From Hysterangium stoloniferum (taxonomy: Eukaryota; Basidiomycota; Agaricomycetes; Hysterangiales; Hysterangiaceae): a DNA stretch of 64,000 nucleotides. Positions 23,181 to 38,410 of the stretch are shown piece after piece (position 1 is the stretch's first letter; every line of letters starts with the position of its first letter). The notes below the pieces were generated by a model. That model had not been told where the DNA came from. It did not search any database and worked only from the letters and a program-made list of their open reading frames with translations. The translations under genes and the position numbers were made by a program. Location: the NCBI GenBank assembly GCA_015178975.1, contig WHVD01000005.1:1302001-1366000 (forward strand), given 5' to 3'.

Positions 23181-23488
23181 TTAGTTGCAAGAGCGGCCAC
23201 CACGTCCCCCACATCCGTCTTCCTGTTGCTTCTTCATTAGCGATGTCCACGCCACATCAGATTCAAAATTTACCGTTTCTTCACCGTCGTCATGACGGGC
23301 GGCAAGGCCTTGAGGCGAAGTCTCTGCAAATCTTGGAAAAATCAAGCCAGTCTCTATGGGGGTTGGTTTCAGCTTGCTGTCATTGACAATAAACCTCAAT
23401 ACGCACCTGGGATCGGGCTGGACTGGACTAGGGTAGCACCGAAGGTCAAGGCAGCGACGAAAAGCATGTAAAAGACGGTGTTGCGCAT
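23181..23488 (-). CDS. Small secreted peptide precursor (predicted)
   Basis: Predicted precursor of about 74 residues, two exons (23407-23488 and 23181-23323) joined over an 83-nt intron (donor GTGCGT, acceptor TTTGCAG). Exon 1 gives a strong signal peptide, MRNTVFYMLFVAALTFGA then TLVQSSPIP. Exon 2 gives an acidic spacer (HDDGEETVNFESD), a dibasic Lys-Lys site and a short C-terminal tail, QQEDGCGGRGGRSCN, with two Cys and a GGRGGR core. This is the layout of a Kex2-processed secreted peptide. A TATA-like box (CATATAAAG on the minus strand, 23587-23594) lies about 100 bp upstream of the ATG. I recognise no family; it could be a peptide signal or a small effector-like protein. The splice acceptor choice is the main uncertainty. 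Confidence 0.55.
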
Positions 23489-23586
23489 ATTTAATAAGAT
23501 AATGATAAACAGGTGTTTTGAAAAGTGTGGTTCTTGTGAGGACTGAAGAAATGAAGTTTGTGGTCGTACATTGACGAATCTAGGTA

Positions 23587-23594
23587 CTTTATAT
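23587..23594 (-). promoter_or_regulatory. TATA-like box of the secreted peptide gene
   Basis: The minus-strand sequence CATATAAAG lies about 100 bp before the predicted start codon at 23488. This spacing suits a TATA box followed by a short 5' UTR. Confidence 0.4.
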
Positions 23595-25825
23595 GCGCGT
23601 GAACCTCCTTGAATTTAGAAACTTAGCCTAGGCAGCCGGCTTGTGGGACCTATGGTGTTGAGCCGGAGGGCAAGCAGAGCGATCACACCGGCAACGGGGG
23701 TAATAGGATATGGCCGTTATCGTAAGCACAATTCCACGAGCAGGATTGGTAGGAAGTCTTTGAGAGTGACTAGAATGGTGATACGTTCTTGTCTCTAAGC
23801 TTGTGGGTAGTTTGATGTCCAGCGCTTAGAGGTCATTCGCACGCACAAGAGCCATGCGAGTGTAGCCTAAAGTGTTCAAGATGACGCCAGGAAAGCCCTC
23901 GGGAGAAGATCAGAAAATAGTGGAAGGTTGGGGGGCGGTGTAAGTTCCGAGACAATATTCTATTCGGCCCCGTTATCTGGTATTCCACAAAAGACGCAAT
24001 TGATCCACGCCAAGATGCGAATTATGTGCGGTCAAATCCAACGGTGATGGTGGCCATGCAAACTATTTCAATTATGATTTTCCTAGATTCCAGTCTTCTC
24101 CTTGGTCAGACTCGAGTATTTTATTTCAATGAAGCTCTCACCTTGTCATCTTATTAATAGTCTTTTCGTAACGGTTGTGCCCAGGCCCTTGTCGATCATG
24201 ATGAAGACCAAGCGGGTATTCCAGTGTGGATAAGACAAATCAAGAGTTTGTTGACGTCCTTAAATCAAGCGTAGAAGCTCGGCATACTCGAAACCATATG
24301 CGAGCTTGTCACCTGCCAATTTGGCCGATCCTTCAGGGAGTGGTACACTAGCATTTAACCGACTATTCAGAAATGTTTGATTTGAATGCCGAGATAAAAT
24401 CACATTGTGACGTAAAGCTAAGCAGATCTAGACGTGTGGCTTCCGCTGATCGAACAAGGTCTTGAATATTCGACTGTCGTAGTGATTCAACAAGGTGTAT
24501 CTTGAGCCCCTGGAGCCACTGCGATTATGGACTGGTGTAAAGAACAGTTATGACGGCATTTTCTTCTTATTGACCTATCATCAAGCGCGTGTTACCATCT
24601 GTCGGGACAGCCGAATTTGACGATCATCCCATGAAGTTGACTTCGCACGTGGTGCCCTGAGAATGAATTGACACTTTCTAGCTGTAGATAGACACGAAAA
24701 CGAAGGAAAAAACCAAGGACGACTGTCGTCAAGCACATAACAGCAACGAAATGGTCAAAGCCGACCAGACTAAGAACTTCGAATCGCTTTGGAACGCTTG
24801 ACAGAAGTTCGGATATGCTAAATCCACTGGACAGAGGCATTACAGCTATAGTCACTTAGGACCGAGTTAGGGAACAAGAAAGTCATTGTATAATTCTTCG
24901 AATAATCGGTATTCACTCCGGGATCTTGGTTTACAACTATCCAATAACCGTATACTTCATGGATAGCTCGGAGTAAGAAGTAGCTCGCACCTTTCCTCGC
25001 CTCCATTTAGGGATGCGATGTACACACGTAGTCCTGTGAGTCGGCGGATGGGCCCCGATTTTTGTCCACAAAAATAGACGAACTTTGACAGGCCTTCGCT
25101 GATCAGTACCGAAAGGTTGCCTCGGCTTCCCGACGGCTTTCTTAATCAATGAATTCGAAGTACCTCGTTATAACGGTTGCTACAGTCGCATGTCTGCTTA
25201 TTCGCTGGGATAAATTGAGCCTGACGGAAGCACAGGGCACATCTCTTTATTTTCATAAGATTCATATCCCCGCTGATAGAAAGTTCAATGCACCTTATTT
25301 GGCAGGTAACATCGCGAGTCTACTCCCATGGAGGCAGCATGGAGAGTTTGCATCACCTGCCACACGTTCGACCAGAGTAACCTAGAAAAGGCAGAAGCTA
25401 TTTATAATTCCAACTCGGGGAGAAAATTCGTTGGAATAGGTCATGTTATCTCTAAACGCAAGGATTGTTCACACCAGGGGGCATAGATGCAATATGTCTC
25501 CGTGTTATCCGAGTGTCTTTCCGATGCGCAGAAATTCGAACGGTTTATCTTGTCTTCCGTAAGATGCCCCATTCTGGGAGTACAGCACAGAGAACATCGC
25601 TTCATACTGAGACTTAGAAACTACCACAGATCTTCAATCTTTTAATAGACCAGCTGAATAGGTACGATCTATCAGGGTTGATAAGTGCTTTATACTTTGG
25701 ACTGGGAAATACATCCAATGTGGAAGATATAATGTAGATTTAAACTGAAAGGTGGTTAAACGACGAGATGAATTAGAACAATATTGCCGGCAACAGCATT
25801 AATGACGTACATTCCATATACCTTT
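23595..25825. other. Intergenic region without a confident gene
   Basis: About 2.2 kb. A plus-strand frame at 25149-25385 starts with ATG and a hydrophobic stretch (MNSKYLVITVATVACLLI), and a minus-strand frame at 24592-24855 is also hydrophobic. Neither has homology that I recognise or supporting splice structure, so I do not call them genes. Confidence 0.4.
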
Positions 25826-26200
25826 TTATCTCTTCTTGGCCAACCGTCGACTTTCCTCTATTGTGGAAAATGGTCAGGGAGCTGAATACCCTCACCAATG
25901 CTTGTACTCACCTTTTTTCCTCACCTTCTTCGGTGCACCTTTTCCTCGTTCTCTCAGCGCCTCTATATCCGAAATTCTCTGTATTTCGTCCTCATCCTCT
26001 AGCGCTAGCTCCGGGAAAGCCTTATTGATATCATGGATTCTGATGCTGGTTGGATAATAATTGACCATAGAAGGTCCTCGTAATCGCGCTCGTAGATATT
26101 TCGCTCCGGTACGTTGAGATGTGGGATTATACGCTGTCGCGAAGATTGAGCATCGTAGTCGGGTGAGAGCAGCAAGCCTGGATGGCATTACCGCAGGCAT
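25826..26200 (-). CDS. RSM27: Mitochondrial small ribosomal subunit protein mS33
   Basis: Structural protein of the mitoribosome small subunit. Two exons, 25912-26200 and 25826-25857, split by a 54-nt GTGAGT...AATAG intron. The product of about 107 residues starts MPAVMPSRLAALTRLRC. It carries the family block RTGAKYLRARLRGPSMVNYYP and ends in a basic tail (KKVRKKEESRRLAKKR), as yeast RSM27 and its relatives do. It is head to head with the SUV3 gene, with about 350 bp between start codons. Both products act in mitochondrial gene expression, so shared control is plausible but only inferred. Confidence 0.85.
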
Positions 26201-26547
26201 GACAAGGTTAGTTGGATGAAATCAAATCCCACTTTATGCGCTCCTTCACCTCTCCGCAATAGTCTACTGGAGGAAGTGTGGTGGCCAAATATTTTACTTT
26301 GAGCGCCGGCTTATGTAGGCATAGGCTCAAAGCCAGACTTCCTTGAACCGCTATGTCGATCGACAATCGACATTCGTTGCGCTAGATGAACTAGAGAAGC
26401 TATAGAAGTGGCCTGGAAATTGACCGTATTAACTGCAATAACCGTACCAGAGCTTTAAAATGAAGGTTTTGGCGATAAGTAGTAAGTACCGGATATTTGA
26501 AGTCAAAATATGGTACTAAGTTTGCTACAGCAATACATAATACCACT
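26201..26547. promoter_or_regulatory. Divergent promoter region, mS33/SUV3
   Basis: 347 bp between two start codons facing apart, both for mitochondrial gene-expression proteins. An imperfect inverted stretch CGATCGACAATCGA lies near 26357. No TATA box is evident. Confidence 0.4.
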
Positions 26548-29025
26548 ATGACCATTTACTTGCGAAATCACAAATTTCTGTCTCGGCAGTTACATACTTC
26601 ATTGCCAGTCGCCCGTCAAACAAACAAGCCAAAGCGTCCCTCTATGTCCATGGCTATGATCAGAGAACATTCTTCGCGAGATTTTCTGCGAGAGCGTCGA
26701 GCTGCGAGGCGAAATGGAACATACGATGGATCTAATGGTGAGTCAAATTAAAGCCGGTACAACGAATCTTATAAAAGGCATTTCGGTGTAGAGGATTCAA
26801 TATCGAGTTCAAGGCAATCTTATAACCCCAAAAGCCATTATTCGCAACGGGAGTCCTTCAATCCAAATCCGAGCCATGACCGTAAGAGGAACCCGCTGTC
26901 CCAGTCCAATGTCTCATCAAAAACAATTCAATATCTTCTATATGAGGCTCTTCCCGGCTGGGTTCAAGATCCCCAAATTTGCCAGAGAGTCATCAATCTA
27001 GGAGTTCAAGAGCATGAAGCCAAACGAATCCTTGCATTGTATGAGTCGTATATGGATGGCGAACTTGCAAAGCCTCCCGTGGAGCACTCCGAGGACGCTG
27101 ATCCTTGGGGTGTACGACATTTGTCCCGGTCAACTTCTTTTGACGAACGCCTGGTCATTGATCGCGCACTTACACTGCGACTACTATCTTTCATAACTGA
27201 AACTATGGACCCCGAGAATATCAGCCATAGTTCATTATCTTCTGTGAAGCAAACTATAGCGGCTCTCGATCTACAGTATCCTTCCGAGGCATTTCCGAAT
27301 GCTCGTAAAATGAAACGGAAGTTTTTCCTTCATGTCGGACCCACCAACAGCGGGAAAACGTACAACGCCCTTAGGGCACTGGCGGGTGCGCGAAACGGCG
27401 CATATGCTGGACCATTACGTTTGCTTGCTCACGAGGTTTGGGCACGGTTAAATCAAGGTTCTATTCGACCTTTCGATGCTGATCCTTCAACAGCAAATGA
27501 TTATGTCCGACAATGCAACTTAGTCACCGGCGAGGAGATTCGTATGGTCTCTCCAGATGCCCCTTTGATTAGCTGTACCGTGGAAATGCTCAATCTGTTC
27601 CAGCACCATCACGTTGTCGTCATAGATGAAATTCAAATGATCGCAGATCCGAGCCGTGGCGGAGCTTGGACTGCAGCGGTCTTAGGTGTTTGTGCTGACG
27701 AAATCCATCTGTGTGGCGAAGAGGCAGCTGTCCCTCTTATCCAAGCCTTGGTTCGAGAAACTAATGACGAACTTGTCATTAATCGTTATACTCGTCTGAC
27801 GCCACTGGCTGTCGCTTCACAAAGCTTGCGAAACGACTGGAAATCAATTAAAAAAGGAGATTGTGTTGTGACATTCTCGAGAAAGCAGATATTCCACCTC
27901 AAGGCTGTTGTGGAGAAAGAAACAGGATTGCGTTGTGCTGTTGTATACGGGCGCTTACCATCGGAGACGCGAAGCGAACAAGCCGCCTTATTTAACCACG
28001 GGGATAGTGGCTACGATGTCTTAATAGCCAGTGATGCAATTGGCATGGGATTAAATCTGTACGTGACAAAGTTCCCTAGTATATCAGCAAAGCTCTTGTT
28101 GATATAATCTATCAATAGTAAAATCAATCGTATCGTCTTCGTCGATATGAGAAAGTCCAATGGGAAATCGCTTCAGTATCTCTCTTTGTCACAGCTCAAA
28201 CAGATTGGAGGACGTGCAGGCCGCTTTGGTGCTGGGGCAGGTGACGTGGGTATAGTCACATGCATGCATCAACAAAATATCCCCACACTTAGGGAAGCAT
28301 TCGATATGGAACCACCGGTTCTCGCCCAAGCCACAATACCCTTGCAGATTGCAATTTTCGCAGGCTTGGCTGAAGTCCTTCCATCACATTTTGGATTGTT
28401 AGACTTTATCAATATGATCGGGGTCGCGGGACGCCTTGGAGACCATTACAGCTTACCTGTCCATGATGCACCCTCGGTCGGGATGTCAATTATTGATAGT
28501 ATTGGGAAAACTCTACTTCTTTCCGAAAAGTTGCAGTTCATGAATTGTCCAGTGTCTTGGCGCAACGAAGCAGAGGTTGGGATTGTCTCGGACTATTTAT
28601 CATATTATGCATCGGGCAAAGAAGTTGACCTGGAGGCTTGCCTGGAACAAACATTACTCCTGGACACGTTGCACAAGATTGACGCGGATAGGATAGAAAA
28701 TTCGGGCGAGTCTGATTTGCAGACATCAGAAATGTTGTCCGTGTTGGAGACTCTCCACAAGGTCTTACTTTCTTACATATGGTTATCCTATCGTATTCCT
28801 GCATCATTCCACCAATACGAAGAGGCGGCCAAGCTGAAGGAAACGACTGAGCGGTGTATAGAATTCGTCCTGGAGGGCATCGAAGATATTGATAAAAAGA
28901 GTGCCCGATTACTGAAGAAGGCTTCACAGTTGCGTGCAGAAACATCGGCAGACAAAATACAGTACGATATCGCTCGGAAGAAGGTGCAGAAGAAGGTGGA
29001 GAGACTGGCAGCAAGCCAAGTGTAG
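26548..29025 (+). CDS. SUV3: Mitochondrial ATP-dependent RNA helicase SUV3
   Basis: Helicase of the mitochondrial RNA degradosome, unwinding RNA for exonucleolytic decay. Three exons: 26548-26737, 26792-28058, 28119-29025. Motifs in order: Walker A GPTNSGKTYNAL; PLRLLAHEVW; VTGEEIR; DEIQMIADPSRGGAW (DEAD-like box); VVTFSRKQIF; ASDAIGMGLNL directly at the second intron; then KINRIVF and QIGGRAGRFG (motif VI). The C-terminal third includes the SUV3-type domain and a Lys-rich coiled end. The N-terminus (MTIYLRNHKFLSRQLHTSLPVAR) looks like a mitochondrial presequence. I start at the ATG at 26548; the open frame upstream has no ATG. It is followed 230 bp later, on the same strand, by the aldehyde dehydrogenase gene. 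Confidence 0.95.
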
Positions 29026-29254
29026 CCTTACCTCGGTTATATTTTTATATTTATCGGGTGTATTATGTAGCTGCTTGGCACTTAGAGTTTATTATATTTG
29101 ATTAATACCTATCACTAACAATTGTGCAGCCCAAAGCAGCGTGAACCTCCATTTAAGGTTTGAACAATGCTGAGCATGAATCGCTGTAACATTAAGACGG
29201 GGCTCTTGTCTCTTGCGTCCAACTTGCTCTCGTCCTCGAGACGCGTTCTACGAT

Positions 29255-31896
<2,642 letters not shown>

Positions 31897-32360
31897 GGCC
31901 AAAGATATACCATCGTTATACATGCTTTACTTGTATATAGATACACGTTACGTCGAGTCACGTGTGGCGGTTGGTTTAGTACCACTACTCTAGACCAAAA
32001 CAAAGAACAGCCCTTTGTCTTTGGTGTCTCTCTGTTGTTTTCTTTTTTGAAATAGTCTTTTGAGGCTGAGCTGACTGGAACTGGCGACGTCGCCTATATA
32101 TATACTTGGAGTTCTGCTTTTCAGAGCTGTGCTGGCAAGTACGTTTTATTGCCTTCTGGCCCTTAATCAATATACCAAACAGAATTCCGATATATATTTA
32201 CTCCGACCGTCAGAGTGTAGCTCCAATAGTGACACTTTGTCCCGCCACGGCCGAGTAACCGCCCGGGTACCCGTCTGCAAGTCGACGCTGCTCCTGGCGC
32301 CCTGCCTATGCCACGTCTGCCGTCGGGTCACCTTCACAAGGGCCATATAACGCAAACAAA
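31897..32360. other. Intergenic region upstream of the methyltransferase gene
   Basis: Holds the 3' UTR of the aldehyde dehydrogenase gene and the promoter of the next gene. A TATATATATA tract is at about 32094-32103 and another short TATATAT at about 32190. No gene is seen. Confidence 0.4.
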
Positions 32361-35010
32361 ATGAACTCCGAGCCTCATTCCTTGACCAGTCTACGACAGT
32401 GGCATCGTCCGCCCAGTAGATCGAGCTCTAGAACTCCTTCTCGCTCGTCCCAATCTTCCGCCGAATATTCACGCCCTGTTACGCCTTTAGACCCTGCATC
32501 CATACGATATCAACGATCTAACGCCTCTGGCACATTGCGCCACTTCGATACTGGAGGGTATTGGGAATCAGTTAACCCTACGGAACTCGGAGTACGACCA
32601 CCACCACCACCGCGGAATTCATCTGAAGAGATTCGTGCAAAGCCATCATACAAGCAAACTCGTTCTGAACGTTCTCGCTCCGAAACAATTACTCCCGCTA
32701 CGATCCGACGCATTTTACAACAGGACTTTGAGAGGATGCGGATTCCATTGCCAAAACATTTTAGACGACTATCATTAAGTGATACCCCCGACGAATATGA
32801 AGATGCGCTTCCTTCTTGCGGTGAGGAATTTGGCGGACATCCAGTGCGACATCCATTAAAAAATCTCATCAATGATGATACGAGTTCTGTCTCGAGCGAC
32901 ACAAACAATACCTTCATATCCTCGAATCTATTTCCAATTCATGGAAGCTACTCGGAACCGATCTCCCATTCTGCATCATCGCCCCCCAGCTTAACATCTT
33001 CATTACGCCTTCGTTCTAAAAGAACTCATTCCCATCGTGGAGCAATAACCTTGTTAAAGTCTCTTAAATCATCTCCGACTCCTAATTTTTCTCAGCGACT
33101 TAGCAATGTCACGTTCGATTGGTCTGCTCAACGACTGCAAGAATTGTCTATTAAAGCTAGGCTGCTGGAAGAGCAGATGAATGATGTCAACCGAGCTTCG
33201 CCAGTGCCAGACAGCGATCCTGGTACAATGCGTCCAAGAAGCTTGGATATGACTGCCGAAGAGGTCGTTTTGGCCCGCGAGAAAGCGGAGGCGGAACGGA
33301 GACGATTTATCTTCAAAGAGCTCACATGGTCCCATCGGTCTCTAGTTACCGCACATCCTAAAGACATCGTACCCTATCCCTTCGCATATGATAAAGTCAA
33401 CATTCAAACGTAAGTTATCGCTTTAGCTCTTATTATTTGAACATAGTTCGACCTCTATGTTAGTGATCGACACTCCCATAATCTCGTCAAGCAGCTCTTT
33501 TCTGGGCAACCGTCTGTTCATGCAGGACTTTCCAAAAATCCTCCAACGCTAGTACTCGACCTAGGATGCGGTGATGGCTCTTGGATAATTGATACTGCAC
33601 AGTGCTGGAAAAATACGCAGTTTTACGGTCTTGACTTGCAATGCATTCACCCCCCGCAATCACAATTACTCGCTGAAATCGGCGAGGTCTCAAACAATAT
33701 TCATTTTAGCTATTACAATTTTCTTTTGGACAAGTTACCTTACTTGGATGATAAATTCGACATGGTGAGGATGGCAAACTTGAAATGGGCTATTCCGGAA
33801 GATATGGTACGCTTGTTTGGTCTGGTATTGTTATTTGGACTAATGGGGGGTGATGTCTAGTGGGACTTTCTCATCGCGGAAGTATACCGAGTCTCCAAGA
33901 AAGGTGGCTACATAGAAATCATTGACGATGATTTCATCATTGGATCTTCGCCTTGTGCATCCTTGTGTGATAATCAGCTTGGTGTCACATCCGCACTTGA
34001 AGCGCAATTTATGGACATGCTCCAAGCTCGTAATCTCCTTCTTAACCCGGGGACCGAATTCATTCGTGGAAAACTCGATAAATTCCGATTTCAGGCATTA
34101 CATGAAGACGTTTTCCTTGTTACCATTCCACCAGCTGGGTACATCCCATCAGAGGCTCCATTGCCACTCGATGCTCCACCTCGCAAGATTATGAAGGTAA
34201 TGGGATTCTCCTTCGACTTCGACAAGCACTCTTCGACACGCTCAAGACCCAATTCCGTGAGCTCGGACCGCCCGGCGATGGGGAACAGGTCTAGATCTGG
34301 TAGCACTAGTTCTAGTGCTAGCCATTGCTCTAGCCTCGGCCGGATGCATGCAAATGCCAGTGTTCAGGCACCGACACACCAGGCTAACAGCACTCAAGAA
34401 CATGGATCCGAGAAACGCCTTTCATCGGAGTCCAGCAGACCCAACGGTCAGCCTCTTGGACTCGAGACCAACTCTAATTGGTTTATGCCATTTTCTCCGG
34501 CAGAGATAATTGCGCATGCGACTCGAAATATGCAAAGTGTTCTAGCTTGCAAAGAAGCCATGCGTCAACACTACTGGAGGAAGTCTGTCGAGCTGGAGGA
34601 GTTGTTAGTTAAGGATACGTTGCACCCAACAGAGCGTCAACGCTTTCGTGAGTTAGCCGCCTTGTGGGAGGAGGCTGAGCGTGCTTTCGACAGCGCATTT
34701 TGGGAATATGAGTTGTGAGTTCTTTGTGTTGTTGTTGTTAATTATGGGTCATTGACACTATTATAGGACGATGCTGGAACGGCTTCACCTCCCACAGTGC
34801 AGTATCGAGAATTTTGTCGAAGAAGAAGAATGCTTTCCGCAGCCTCCCAGCCCCTCGCAAAAGTCACCTCGACTTCATGTATCCCGTGCTGTCAGCTCGA
34901 TCAGCCAGGTGCGCGTAGGCTCAGCCAAAACCAATGTCGAAGAAAAACACGGTCCTGAAGAGACGGGTACGCCCGTCAGAACCATTAGAGTGTATGGAGG
35001 ATGGAAGTAA
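32361..35010 (+). CDS. SAM-dependent methyltransferase with long disordered N-terminal region
   Basis: Four exons: 32361-33409, 33464-33806, 33861-34714, 34767-35010. The first 270 residues are Ser/Arg/Pro-rich and probably disordered (RPPSRSSSRTPSRSSQSS; PPPPPR). The catalytic part follows: VPYPFAYD, then motif I LVLDLGCGDGSWIIDTA, FYGLDLQ (motif II), and MVRMANLKWAIPEDM, followed by EVYRVSKKGGYIEIIDDD (motif IV/post-IV). The C-terminal third is again Ser-rich and then helical. This is a class I Rossmann methyltransferase; the substrate is unknown. Similar large methyltransferase-domain proteins exist in other basidiomycetes, but I cannot assign a name. The start is the first ATG after an in-frame stop. 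Confidence 0.8.
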
Positions 35011-37370
35011 ACACTTATAGAGGTTTTTTTGCTGTGTGTATGGACCACGGAATTTTCCCTTTTTTATCATAGGTAGACACTAATATTTGTATCTCTACCA
35101 TTGTAGCAGTCACAGTCATTTCTTCCTCTCCTGTACCCTGTCATTCATCACGTTTTTCATCCCCATTTTTTCTTGTATCTTTGTATCACTGGACTTTGTA
35201 GTATCCACATGCATTAGACACACGCTCAGCTTAATACACGTTATATTTGCAATATATGTACGCATCATTTGGAGATACCCTGGTTGGATATATGTATTCT
35301 CTAAATATTCGGAATTTGCATTCTCTCTCCTACTTTTGGTCCATTTCGGTTGATAGGATCACATGCATGCCCGTGCACACGACCAGAATTTGAAGTGATA
35401 TATATTCCTAGTGGTTGGATCCCATACACAGCGCTCTTGATTTAGACTGAGGTTTCTGACGGAAACACTTGACTTCTAGCTATGCAGATATGCTTGCAAA
35501 CCTGGGCATTTATCTACGCTTTCGTAGGCTGTTTTCCCATATACCTCTGGGTACTATATATGGCGGGTGTTCCAACTGGCTGACGGTGGAACCTCAGTTG
35601 ACATGCATGCATCTGCAACATGCTGTCCTCGCTCCGCGCGGTGCAATGAAAGCCTCGTATCATGCGTTGCACTCTAGGAGGATTTATTGGCATCTTCTGA
35701 AGCCCTGCCACATCTCGTAACTGTCCTAATATCCTGGCTGAAGTCTCAATGTTCAACATCCATCCATGAGTTCTGATCGTCACACCCTGGTAATATAACC
35801 TGTCTCATTGGTGTTAATTAAACAACCTTGCTGTGCTCTTTTGAAAGGTTGGTTTGATTAGTTCTGGTGGCATCTCCGAATAGCGACGGCCGTCCATCCT
35901 ATATCTGGGCAAACTCGCCCCACCGCTCGTCATAAACCCCCGATGGGATCTCCTTTCGGTCTTCTTAAAAAAAAAAAGTGTACTAATTCGTCCACTTGGT
36001 GACTCATAGTCCCTCCTAATTACACACAGCTGGTAACCCGTCCTTTTCGGCGGCTGTTCTATGGACGCAGCCGTGGCACTGTACTGCTTTCTCTGGCTTT
36101 TACATAAAAGGAAGGATATGATGTCGCTGCAAATTCTTCATTATACCCTCTCTCCGACCCGGTGTCTCAAAAAGGCGTGGCTGGCACTCTTTATACTGTG
36201 GCAGAGTTCGGGAAACCCCACCAAGGCTACTCCGAGCCCGAGTCAGGCCACGGTAAAATCGCACTTACATTTCCCGTTCTTCTTAAAAACTATCGCCTAT
36301 CCCCAGGGTGCTAGCGTTATTTAGCAGTAAGATGTCGTAGTAAGCCCCAGCTTCTGTGACGTGCGTTGGCGCAGACTCCGGCAATATTCCACTATCAAAA
36401 CCTACTATAAACGTCGTTCAGTGAGTATCTATTCAGGATATTATATCCCCATCCCTGCTCATTTTTTTATGGAACGACTGCGGCCATCCATAACCGATTC
36501 CACGTCTTCTGCCGGTATATCGTGGGGCAAGGGATCCCAAGGACGATTTATAGGTGAGTCGTTCCTTGTGATGTGTATGCTAATAAGCCAATCACCCTCT
36601 TTAGTTTGTCCAAATCCTTCTTGCAAGGGTCGCTGGGGAGGTTGTTTTTCGTTGTTTGGGATGTCTTGCCACACGATATACTCGACGGACGCACTGGATC
36701 TGGATTGATGCAGATTTTCAATTACCGTTCGAAATCATCGCCTCCGAGTAGACACAGAGCTCTCGTCGTATAATTTTGTATACTCTATTTAAAACAAGGT
36801 ATATGCATGCAGGGGGGATGATAATAGGGCTAATAGTGACATCGGGTAATATTACTTTGTGATTGCAGTCGACCATGGGGCAAAGCTATGACAGACTATA
36901 AAACTGAATAATAACGATAAAAGACAACCGGTTTATTTTTTTTTAAATTTATTACGGAGTTGTTGTGTTGGAGTCGTCTCTTTGATTATCGGTTCTGAGG
37001 CAGGTACCGATAGGAACCTCTGAATTCTGGCTGAACTAGGGGAGCAGTCTGATGATTTTAGACAACATATACATTACTAATGTTTTTATCTTCCTGATGT
37101 TAGGGCTTGCTATATTACAAAAACTTTGATGGACAGCTAGATCATGACGATGGCTGCCGTGGGAGTTTTGAGACGAGAATCTTCGTCCGCACTTCCATCC
37201 TCATGTCTCCTGGACCCTTCGTATCAGAAACTTCTGCTAGTCTCATCTTATCTGTGTTTCAAGAATCATAGGCGCCATGTCAGATACTCTACCTCTTCTC
37301 TGAGCTCATGACTCGCTGCCGCTGTTTTCATTATGGTGGCCGCCACTCACTGTGATATAGCCCCATATAC
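35011..37370. other. Intergenic region, possible small spliced frame near 36470-36708
   Basis: Mostly non-coding. One frame is worth noting: ATG at about 36470, then a clean 54-nt intron (GTGAGT at about 36553, GCTAATAA, TTTAG at about 36604), then CPNPSCKGRWGGC to a stop at 36708, about 60 residues with four or five Cys. I do not recognise it, and codon and domain evidence is too weak to call it a gene. Confidence 0.3.
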
Positions 37371-37373
37371 TAT

Positions 37374-38410
37374 TAATAGTAAACTGCCGCCTGATCTTTA
37401 TTAGAAGGAGAGATGAGCTTGCGGTAGATGGCGGCTATACGGAATCCAGGGTGCTAGCGGCCTTGAGTATTCGGCACCAGCGATCGCGACTTCCTCAGAG
37501 GTCACGAATCACAATCACTTTTCAAAATGAAGTGGGAAGTAATGGTCCGTACAGGTGCTAAGCCTCTGGACCAATGCTGTGTGCACCGCCAGTTTGCCAA
37601 CCTTCGATGATCAGCACATTCCCAGCAGACCAGTGCAACGCAACGCTTCTTGGTATTATTTTAGGATATCCTAGATATTATTTTTCGTATGAGCATTCTA
37701 ATCCTGTTTAACATGGACTGCTGACCGCTCATATCCGCCATGAATGCGACTCCTGAAACGGCAGCCGTCGATCTTTTTCAAGTCGAACTATGCTCACTAT
37801 TTCGGCTTTGACCGTGGCTACGTGATAATATGCTGAAACCTTTCACGCGTTATTGCATGTCACTCCAGGCCATTTTTTATTTTTATTTTAGTGGATTTTT
37901 TGGGGGGAGAAGATGTATCCGGCGTAACCGTTCCTCCTTCCCAGCAAGTGTTCTTGGCTCATCTTGGCCATTCCTTTGGCCTGCACCAAGGCTTTCGCTG
38001 ATTTCGGCGTTATTTCATCTGGGCAGTTTTCACTCTATAATAGTAAACCGCTTGATCTTTATTAGACCTATGCAGAGCTTGGCCTTGAGTGTTCGGCGTC
38101 TGTTGGGCGTCAGCGATGGCAACTTCCTCAGCAGAAGTCACGAAACATGATCACCCTCCAAAATGAAGGGGAATTAATAGTCTGCACAGGTGCTAGGCCG
38201 CCAGACCAATGCTGTATTACACCGCCAGTTTGCCAACTTTCTGTGATCAGCGCGGCCCCGCCTGGTATTATTTAGGATATATGTAGGATTATTTCGGGTA
38301 TGAGCACTCTAATCCTGTTCAAAATTGAGCGCTGGTCCTTCATATCCGGCACGATGCGACACCTGCCATGGTAACCGTCGATTTTTTTCAATGGAACTAT
38401 GCTCATGGAT
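37374..38410 (+). repeat. Degenerate direct repeat, two long copies
   Basis: Two diverged direct copies of about 400 bp (about 37374-37800 and 38036-38410). They share blocks such as CTTTATTAGA, ACCAATGCTGT, CACCGCCAGTTTGCCAA, GGTATTATTT, TATGAGCA followed by TCTAATCCTGTT, and CGTCGAT followed by TTTTTCAA. A shorter related block starting CTGCTGAAACC is at 37832 and again at about 39073. It looks like an eroded multi-copy repeat, perhaps a transposon remnant; no coding capacity remains. Confidence 0.6.

Noticed and set aside
24592..24855. Hydrophobic minus-strand frame
   Set aside because: No family match, no clear promoter or intron, and it sits in a long gene-free stretch.
25149..25385. 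Frame starting with a signal-like hydrophobic segment (MNSKYLVITVATVACLLI)
   Set aside because: No recognisable domain, no splice support, and hydrophobic starts of this length occur by chance in AT-rich DNA.
36470..36708. Cys-containing small spliced frame
   Set aside because: The intron borders look good, but the ~60-residue product matches nothing I know and codon evidence is thin; mentioned only within the intergenic entry.
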